NCBI GenBank assembly: GCA_030550075.1
Contig: JAUQQB010000080.1
Span: forward strand, 1 to 9,435
DNA from: Chloroflexota bacterium
GTDB lineage: Bacteria > Chloroflexota > Anaerolineae > Thermoflexales > Thermoflexaceae
Length of the DNA stretch: 9,435 bases
Reading direction: 5' to 3'
Within the stretch, counting starts at the first letter, position 1. Each line of letters opens with the position of its first letter. The translations under genes and the position numbers were made by a program. This document shows positions 1-4,724 of the stretch, piece by piece. The notes beneath the pieces are model-generated. The model saw only the letters and a list, made by a program, of their open reading frames with translations. It made no database searches and was not told where the DNA came from.

Positions 1-86
1 CAAAGCCCCCATGGGAAACGAACTGCGTAAGTCCTATTTTTATTAACCCAGGGTGCTGATGTCTCGTCTATCTCTCATTTGGGTTC

Positions 87-131
87 TTCCTGTGCTGGAC
101 CGGGGCCAAAGGCCCCGGTCCAGCACAGGAA
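87..131. terminator. Perfect 21-bp inverted repeat, candidate terminator
   Basis: Two perfectly complementary arms (87-107 and 111-131) flank an AAA loop. The inner part of each arm is very GC-rich (GGACCGGGGCC / GGCCCCGGTCC). It lies 83 nt past the stop of the minus-strand SCP2 gene, so it could end or protect that transcript. Neither strand shows a T-run after the stem, so a standard intrinsic terminator is not proven. A dispersed intergenic hairpin (REP-like) is the main alternative. Bases 1-86 to its left show no gene, and 132-213 to its right holds only two weaker self-complementary stretches (163-181 and 193-202). Confidence 0.5.
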
Positions 132-213
132 AACTCTTTCTACCCCTAAGTGAATTCCTGTAGTGGCGGCCTCGCCGTCACAAGAATCCCTTCCCCGCGG
201 GGTGATCAAAGGT

Positions 214-624
214 TCACGCGATGAAATCCGTGGGCACGCGAGTGCAACAGAGCACCAGCTCTTTAGCTGCGCGCACATTTCGCATGATGTTCACCATATT
301 CCCCTTGAGCTTGATTCGTCCGGTCACCAGCGCCTGGATGGGATCCAGCTTCCCCTGGATCACCTGTTTCCACACCGAATACGGGGCCGACATCCGGTAG
401 GCCGGGTTTTTGACCGATTCGTCGGTGGCCTCAAAAGCCTCGCGGCACTTGCCATGCCAGAGATCCATATAAAGCACCATCGGTTTCGTCAGCAGACCCT
501 CCGGTTCCACCACGAAATAGAAATCCCCCTCCCAGTTCTTCGCCGCCTCCGCGTAGCCCGGGCTTCGATTAACCTCTTCCATCAGGGCTTTGATCCAGGC
601 ATCGGATGGGAAGAGAATCCCCAT
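214..624 (-). CDS. SCP2 sterol-binding domain family protein
   Basis: A 136-residue, single-domain cytoplasmic protein with no signal peptide or membrane segment. The second half has the pattern I associate with SCP2 (sterol carrier protein 2) folds: a Trp in SVWKQVIQGKLDP (residues 83-95), then ALVTGRIKLKGNM (98-110) and a helical C-terminus (MRNVRAAKELV, 114-124). The centre (FYFVVEPEG, MVLYMDLWHGKC) looks like the beta-sheet core. SCP2 folds have a hydrophobic tunnel that binds lipids or acyl chains; the bacterial stand-alone members have no firmly assigned ligand. The ATG at 624 is chosen because a strong GGAGGAGGT ribosome site ends 5 nt upstream. The gene stands alone: 333 nt separate it from the EF-G-like gene upstream. 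Family call fairly sure, substrate unknown. Confidence 0.8.
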   Translation of the reverse strand: MGILFPSDAWIKALMEEVNRSPGYAEAAKNWEGDFYFVVEPEGLLTKPMVLYMDLWHGKCREAFEATDESVKNPAYRMSAPYSVWKQVIQGKLDPIQALVTGRIKLKGNMVNIMRNVRAAKELVLCCTRVPTDFIA

Positions 625-726
625 AGATAACCTCCTCCGAATGGTTCAGGAGTCACTCAGGGCTTTGTCCATTCTGGATAACGCTTCCCCCCTGGCCTCT
701 GCTAAAGAGGTAGGCGAGGGAACTTT

Positions 727-782
727 CCCCCTTTTCTCCCTCTCCTCACGGCCTTTCGAGCTGGGGGGAGAGGGAAAGGAGG
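727..782. repeat. Polypyrimidine/polypurine imperfect palindrome, copy A
   Basis: A C/T-rich left arm and a G/A-rich right arm surround a 21-nt loop. The core stem is perfect over 9 bp (TCCCTCTCC at 737-745 with GGAGAGGGA at 767-775), and pairing continues imperfectly outward. The left arm resembles copy B at about 4196-4247: both start TTCCCCCTT and continue in CTC/TCC triplets. Such CTC-rich palindromes are often dispersed between genes in GC-rich genomes, so it could be a mobile or repetitive element. Two copies in one window is suggestive only. Confidence 0.45.
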
Positions 783-901
783 TTCAGTAGTCTTGAAGGC
801 GCATCGAAGGCGCACCCTTAAGACCCCCAATGCCCGACCATCGTGGACAACGGGAACATGACCTGAGCGAACTCGTTTCGAAAGCCTCCAGGGGATGATA
901 A

Positions 902-942
902 GCGGTTGGGGGCAAGCGGCCCTTCCGCTTACTCCCAACCGC
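902..942 (-). terminator. Compound hairpin after the EF-G-like gene
   Basis: Outer arms GCGGTTGGG (902-910) and CCCAACCGC (934-942) pair perfectly. Inner arms AAGCGG (914-919) and CCGCTT (925-930) also pair, with a 5-nt CCCTT loop and a 3x3 internal loop between the stems. It begins 15 nt past the EF-G-like stop on the minus strand, the usual place for a transcript end. The minus-strand sequence after the stem (TTATCATCCCC) has no real U-tract, so termination may be weak or factor-assisted, or the stem may just protect the mRNA end. Confidence 0.5.
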
Positions 943-957
943 GTTCCCCCGTTAGAT

Positions 958-3042
958 TTATGCTTTCTCCTTCGCCGCCTCGCGATCCCGACGGGCCTGT
1001 TCAATAATGGTCTGAGCGATATGGGGAGGAACCTCCTCGTAGTGGCTGAACGTCATGCGAAACACCCCGCGCCCCTGGGTCAGGGAGCGCAGCTGGGTGG
1101 CGTAGCGCTGCATCTCCGCCAGAGGAGCAAGGGCGATGATCACGCTCTTGTCCCCCTGCTGCTCAATCCCCTGCACCCGGGCCCGGCGGGTGTTGAGATC
1201 GCTGATCACATCCCCGGTGAACTGTTCGGGGACGATAATCGTGAGCTGCATAATCGGCTCCAAGAGTACCGGGCCGGCCTGCTGGAACGCCAGCTTGAAG
1301 GCCTCGCGCCCCGCGATCTGGAAGGAGATATCGTTGGAGTCCACCGGATGCTCCTTGCCGTCGTAAACCGCCACCCGCACATCCACGATGGGATACCCAG
1401 CCAGCAGGCCCTGCTCCATCACCCCCCGGACCCCTTTCTCGATCGAGGGGGCGAAGTTTGAGGAGATCGCCCCGCCAAAAACCTCCCATACATATTCGAA
1501 TCCGCCATCCCGTGGGAGGGGCTCGATCCGAAGATGGACTTCCCCGAACTGCCCCGCGCCGCCGGTCTGCTTCTTGTGCCGATACTGGGCTCGAGCCACC
1601 TTCGTGATCGTCTCTCGATAAGGGACCTTCGGGATGCTGGTCATGATCTCCACCCCGAATTTGGCGGCTGCCCGGCGGACTGCTACATCGATATGAGTAT
1701 CCCCCATCCCCTCCAGGATAGTCTGATGGGTGGACGGTTCCTGGCGGAGATGCAACGTCGGATCCTCCTCGCACAGACGCTGGAGGGTAGGGATCAGCTT
1801 GGCGGAGTCTGCCTTGGTTTTCGGTTCCATCGCCACTGCATACAATGGCGTAGGATAGACCGGAGGGACGATACGGACCGGATGGCCGCGGTCGCACAGG
1901 GTGTCCCCATGGCCGGTCACATTCAATTTGGGCACTGCCCCGATGTCCCCCGCCACTAACTCTGGAACGGGGATCTGTTCCTTCCCTCGCATCACGAAAA
2001 TCTGAGCCAGACGCTCGTCTTGATTCTTATTGACATTGAAAAGATGCGAGTTGGAACGCACGGTGCCGCGGAAGACACGGAAGTAGGCGAGCTTCCCCAC
2101 GAAAGGATCCGCCGTGACTTTAAACACGTAAGCCACAGTGGAGCCTGCAGGATCCGGCTGTAGGGCTTCAGGCTGCCCGTTTGAAACGGGAAGCGCTTCA
2201 ACGGGCTTCGCTTCCAGCGGCGAAGGGGCCAGCTGGACCAGGAGGTCCAGTAAGGGACCTGTGCCGATGGTGGAAAGCCCTGCCGCGCATACCACCGGGA
2301 CGACACGCCCGGCGAGGAAACCGGCTTTCAACCCTCGCCGGATCTCCTCTTCGGTCAGTTCTCCGCCTTCCAGATATTTCACGATCAGCTCATCATCCGC
2401 CTCCGCGGCAGCCTCCATCAGGCGCATCCGGGCCTCTTCCGCCTCCTCCCGCAGGCCGGCGGGGATCTCGCCGATCTCCCCGCGGGGGCCCCGCCGCGCT
2501 TTCATCGCGACGAGATCCACGACCCCTTCGAACGCAGCCTGGCTGCCGATGGGAAGCTGGATGGGGACGAAGCTCGCCTTAAAAACACGACGCAGGCTCT
2601 CCAGGGCTTTCTCAAAATTCGCGTTATCCCGATCCATCTTGCCAATGACAGCGATACGAGGCAATCCCCGTTCCTCCAGGGCTGTCCATGCCTGCTCTGT
2701 CCCTACCTCCACACCTGCCACGCTATCCACAACGAGAAGCGCGCAATCCGCCACATGGACGGCGCTCTTCATCTCGCCGGCGAAATCCAGATAGCCCGGA
2801 GCATCCAGAAGGTTGATTTTGTGATCAGACCACTCAATGGGGACAAGAGAGGCATAAATGGAGAGACGACGGCGGATCTCTTCCTCATCGAAATCGGAGA
2901 CCGTGTTGCCCTCTTCTACACGGCCCATGCGGGTGGTCGCCCCGCTCAGGAACAACATCGCCTCCACCAGTGTGGTCTTGCCCGACCCGTTATGACCTAC
3001 CAGCACGACGTTACGGAGGTTCTCGGTCCGATAGACTTTCAT
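958..3042 (-). CDS. Elongation factor G-like translational GTPase (FusA2/EF-G-2 type)
   Basis: A 694-residue protein of normal EF-G length with all five EF-G domains. The GTPase domain has P-loop GHNGSGKT (16-23), switch II DAPGYLDF (80-87), a G4 motif GKMD (134-137) and G5 CAAG (252-255). A beta-barrel domain II covers about 300-395. Domain III contains EEDPTLHLRQE (425-435), domain IV contains QTGGAGQFGEVHL (492-504) and HPVDSND (565-571), and domain V covers about 594-670. Three GTPase positions are non-canonical: Asn of NKxD is Gly134, the catalytic His after DxPG is Tyr84, and the switch I Thr of RGIT is replaced in RRLSI (Ser61). Switch I reads RVEEGNTVSDFDEEE. I recall these traits from the EF-G-like paralogue group that includes Thermus EF-G-2, whose role is not settled, so this is probably not the main translocase. 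The start at 3042 has GGGGGAGG 4 nt upstream; the frame stays open 46 codons further but that part does not look coding. Confidence 0.9.
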   Translation of the reverse strand: MKVYRTENLRNVVLVGHNGSGKTTLVEAMLFLSGATTRMGRVEEGNTVSDFDEEEIRRRLSIYASLVPIEWSDHKINLLDAPGYLDFAGEMKSAVHVADCALLVVDSVAGVEVGTEQAWTALEERGLPRIAVIGKMDRDNANFEKALESLRRVFKASFVPIQLPIGSQAAFEGVVDLVAMKARRGPRGEIGEIPAGLREEAEEARMRLMEAAAEADDELIVKYLEGGELTEEEIRRGLKAGFLAGRVVPVVCAAGLSTIGTGPLLDLLVQLAPSPLEAKPVEALPVSNGQPEALQPDPAGSTVAYVFKVTADPFVGKLAYFRVFRGTVRSNSHLFNVNKNQDERLAQIFVMRGKEQIPVPELVAGDIGAVPKLNVTGHGDTLCDRGHPVRIVPPVYPTPLYAVAMEPKTKADSAKLIPTLQRLCEEDPTLHLRQEPSTHQTILEGMGDTHIDVAVRRAAAKFGVEIMTSIPKVPYRETITKVARAQYRHKKQTGGAGQFGEVHLRIEPLPRDGGFEYVWEVFGGAISSNFAPSIEKGVRGVMEQGLLAGYPIVDVRVAVYDGKEHPVDSNDISFQIAGREAFKLAFQQAGPVLLEPIMQLTIIVPEQFTGDVISDLNTRRARVQGIEQQGDKSVIIALAPLAEMQRYATQLRSLTQGRGVFRMTFSHYEEVPPHIAQTIIEQARRDREAAKEKA

Positions 3043-3179
3043 CGTGCCTCCCCCTGATTGAGGATAACTGTGGTTCCGCTCATCCGAGCGGGAGGGTCCT
3101 CGCTTCCCTGAAGCGCTTTCATGAACGGGCGGAGCCTGTTCTGCAGTCCGCCCGGTAGGAGAATCGCCCCACAACTTCA
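3043..3179 (-). promoter_or_regulatory. Structured 5' leader of the EF-G-like gene
   Basis: Between the predicted start of transcription (about 3170) and the ATG at 3042 lie three separate small inverted repeats. They are CGGGCGGA/TCCGCCCG (3126-3133 and 3147-3154), CGCTTC/GAAGCG with a 3-nt loop (3101-3106 and 3110-3115) and CCGCTC/GAGCGG with a 4-nt loop (3076-3081 and 3086-3091). The ribosome site GGGGGAGG is at 3054-3047. A leader of this length with three stems could regulate translation or mRNA stability. I match it to no known riboswitch, and in GC-rich DNA some hairpins arise by chance. Confidence 0.4.
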
Positions 3180-3207
3180 ATTATAGCTGCGCAGCTTGCC
3201 ATCCGAA
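3180..3207 (-). promoter_or_regulatory. Candidate sigma-70-type promoter for the EF-G-like gene
   Basis: On the minus strand a perfect TATAAT (3185-3180) is preceded, after a 16-nt spacer, by TTCGGA (3207-3202), a weak -35 match. The perfect -10 stands out in GC-rich surroundings and lies about 140 nt upstream of the EF-G-like ATG on the right strand. The -10 is the strong part of this call. Confidence 0.5.
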
Positions 3208-3489
3208 CATCTTTGCGAGTCGCAGGAAAACTGGGACGGCGGAAGGTGGCTTTACCGTCCACCCGCCGCTCGAATTCTTTCCTACTTCTTACCCTCTGGA
3301 TGACTTCTCGGACTCCAGGAGACTGGCTTCAGGGGCTCCTCAGACCTGGCGGATGCCTGGTTTTCGTTGGCAAACCGGGGGCTCGATGGATCGCTCCATG
3401 AGCCACCAAATCCGTGATCGCTACTGTTCCCATCTGCGATCCGCGGAAACTGGGTATCTATCAGCCCGCCCAGATAAATTCCTCCGGGT
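3208..3489. other. Non-coding gap downstream of the HD gene
   Basis: No credible gene is seen here. With the promoter and leader to its left it makes a 447-bp gap between the HD gene stop and the EF-G-like start. It contains several hairpins. The best is GGCTC/GAGCC enclosing ATGGA/TCCAT with a TCGC loop (3380-3404), about 85 nt past the HD stop. Others are CCTGGTTT/AAACCGGG with one G:T wobble (3356-3363 and 3372-3379) and GATCGC/GCGATC (3416-3421 and 3436-3441). One of these may end the HD transcript, but none is followed by a T-run on the minus strand. Confidence 0.4.
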
Positions 3490-4023
3490 TTAATTCATTC
3501 GATCCGCCTGCTGGAGACGGCGGAGCAATCGGGTCTCCAGGTCTTCTTCGGGTCCCGGTGGACCCAGAGGATCCTGATGCCGTCGGATCAGGGCGACGGT
3601 AAGGGAATCGCAGCCGGCCTCCACTGCCCACGCCGCTCCGATCTCTGGATGGGCCTGATAACGATGCGCCCGCTCCATCCAGCGGCGAAGGATAGGCCAT
3701 CGGGAGCATCCAGGGCGCCCGATCCGTGAGCCCAGGGCTTTCCACAGAACGATCAGCGCCCGCTCCCACGGCGTCAGTGGCGTCGCTGCCTTTCCCACAT
3801 CATGCAATAACGCGGCCTTCAACAAAGCCGGGTGCGTCTCCCCCCACGCGATCAGGGTTCGCAATACCGCCAGGCTATGACGCTGATCGCCCACAGGCAT
3901 CCGCCAGAACAGCTTCTGGGCCGGAAGAGACAGAAGCTGTTCCACCAGCTCTCGATCCTCCTCCTGAATCCGAGCAGTGATCGCCCACCAGAACTGTCGA
4001 AAACGATGGGGGATTCGGAACAT
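3490..4023 (-). CDS. HD-domain protein (metal-dependent phosphohydrolase-like)
   Basis: A 177-residue cytoplasmic protein made of one HD domain. Ligands of the expected metal site can be followed in order: His49 (QRHSLAV), His74-Asp75 in LLHDVGK (73-78 region), His120/His125 in AHRYQAHPEIGA (119-130), His149 in LIRRHQ and Asp174 in LQQAD near the C-terminus. HD proteins are usually divalent-metal phosphohydrolases acting on nucleotides or cyclic nucleotides; the substrate cannot be read from this sequence. No second-messenger (GYP) motif or partner domain is present. The ATG at 4023 has GGAG 8 nt upstream. A minus-strand TATAAC at 4124-4119 could be its -10, but no good -35 goes with it. Both neighbours are far away, so it is probably a single-gene transcript. 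Confidence 0.8.
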   Translation of the reverse strand: MFRIPHRFRQFWWAITARIQEEDRELVEQLLSLPAQKLFWRMPVGDQRHSLAVLRTLIAWGETHPALLKAALLHDVGKAATPLTPWERALIVLWKALGSRIGRPGCSRWPILRRWMERAHRYQAHPEIGAAWAVEAGCDSLTVALIRRHQDPLGPPGPEEDLETRLLRRLQQADRMN

Positions 4024-4379
4024 CCTGCGGACTCCGAGCCGTCAACTGGATGAGCAAATTGCTACTCAGCGAGGGTTGGGCCAAACGATAGGTGATTCCC
4101 GCTGGAGATCTATTACCTGTTATAAAGTAACGCTATGTGCAACTTCATCTATGGATCTCATGAAGGGGTCCCTGGAGGGAGGGAAGCGCAAGACCCCTTC
4201 CCCCTTCTCTCCTCCAGGTCCCAAAAGACCCTGGGAGGGGAGAGAAAGTATCTTGGATCATGTCGGCTTAGAAGTGAAGCAAGACCTCCATCCAGGCCCC
4301 TGACTCCCTGGCGACCGGATCCATAGATCTTGAGCCCGGGGCTTTCACCTCCTGAATCCGCGGAGGGGCTCCTTTCGGC
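4024..4379. other. Intergenic region between the HD gene and a plus-strand fragment
   Basis: These 356 bp separate divergently oriented coding sequences. They hold an AT-rich patch at about 4110-4130 with TATAAC on the minus strand (4124-4119) and TATAAA on the plus strand (4121-4126). These are possible -10 boxes without clear -35 partners. The region also holds polypyrimidine/polypurine palindrome copy B (4196-4247). The plus frame of the downstream fragment is closed by TGA at 4353-4355, so no upstream coding part of that gene is preserved in frame. Confidence 0.45.
4196..4247. repeat. Polypyrimidine/polypurine imperfect palindrome, copy B
   Basis: A C/T-rich arm (about 4196-4220) is imperfectly complementary to a G/A-rich arm (4227-4247) across a CCAAAA loop. 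The loop is closed by GGTC/GACC (4217-4220 and 4227-4230). A further G-rich stretch upstream (about 4166-4185, CCCTGGAGGGAGGG) could pair alternatively with the same C/T arm. The left arm resembles copy A at 727-782. Confidence 0.4.
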
Positions 4380-4724
4380 GTGCTGCTAAGAGCCGAGAAG
4401 GTACTGGCGGCCTGGGAAGCAGCGCCACAGGATCGAGAGCTCTATCAGACATTGCATGCCACCTATATGCATCCTGCGCCCACGCAGGAGCGGGCCGCCG
4501 AGCGCCTGAATCTTCCTTTCAGCACCTATCGTCGCCATCTGAAGTTAGGGATCGCCCGGCTGTGCCAGCGGCTCTGGAATGGGAGATCGGCTATGAGTGA
4601 GCATAACGCATGTCTATGTTTCCACGCGGTCGGGATTATCGAAGAACGAGGGGCAGATAGATGTTCGAAGCCCATGGGAGGATGGCCCGGTCGATTCGCG
4701 TCGCCGGATCTCCCAGCAACGTAA
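4380..4724 (+). pseudogene. 5'-truncated C-terminus of a large Chloroflexota ATPase-type protein
   Basis: The open frame gives 114 residues from a GTG. Only the first 68 or so (to about 4583) look conserved. They contain DRELYQTLHATYMHPAPTQERAAERLNLPFSTYRRHL (residues 18-54, given here only as its key parts: YMHPAPTQE at 29-37 and LPFSTYRRHL at 45-54) followed by a helix ending in RLW. I recall this block, which resembles a helix-turn-helix, at the extreme C-terminus of much longer Chloroflexota ATP-binding proteins. No P-loop or other upstream domain is present, a stop closes the frame at 4353-4355, and no clear ribosome site precedes the GTG. Residues 70-114 run into the 3' end of the convergent peptidase gene (89-bp overlap) and look random. 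Best read as a decayed remnant; a small free-standing DNA-binding protein is the alternative. Confidence 0.55.

Larger units (their letters stand above)
625..957. other. 333-bp intergenic region with repeats and hairpins
   Basis: This gap lies between the EF-G-like stop and the SCP2 start, and I see no credible gene in it. It holds the SCP2 ribosome site (630-638), a polypyrimidine/polypurine palindrome (727-782), two adjacent 11-nt direct repeats with one mismatch (795-805 and 806-816) enclosed by a GTCTT/AAGAC inverted repeat (790-794 and 820-824), and the hairpin after the EF-G-like gene (902-942). A promoter for the SCP2 gene is expected here, but I find no convincing -35/-10 pair on the minus strand. 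Confidence 0.6.

Noticed and set aside
163..630. 155-codon plus-strand frame opposite the SCP2 gene
   Set aside because: It has no domain signature or ribosome site, while the minus strand shows an SCP2 pattern with a strong ribosome site.
795..816. Two 11-nt direct repeats as the start of a CRISPR or iteron array
   Set aside because: There are only two copies, adjacent, without spacers, cas genes or a replication gene; most likely chance or slippage.
1163..1897. 244-codon minus-strand frame inside the EF-G-like gene
   Set aside because: It is a shifted-frame shadow of EF-G domains III-V, which are intact in the main frame.
3043..3180. Start of the EF-G-like gene 46 codons further upstream
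   Set aside because: The extra residues do not resemble EF-G, and cover the three hairpins. They begin on top of the TATAAT box, while the ATG at 3042 has its own GGGGGAGG site and matches the normal EF-G N-terminus.
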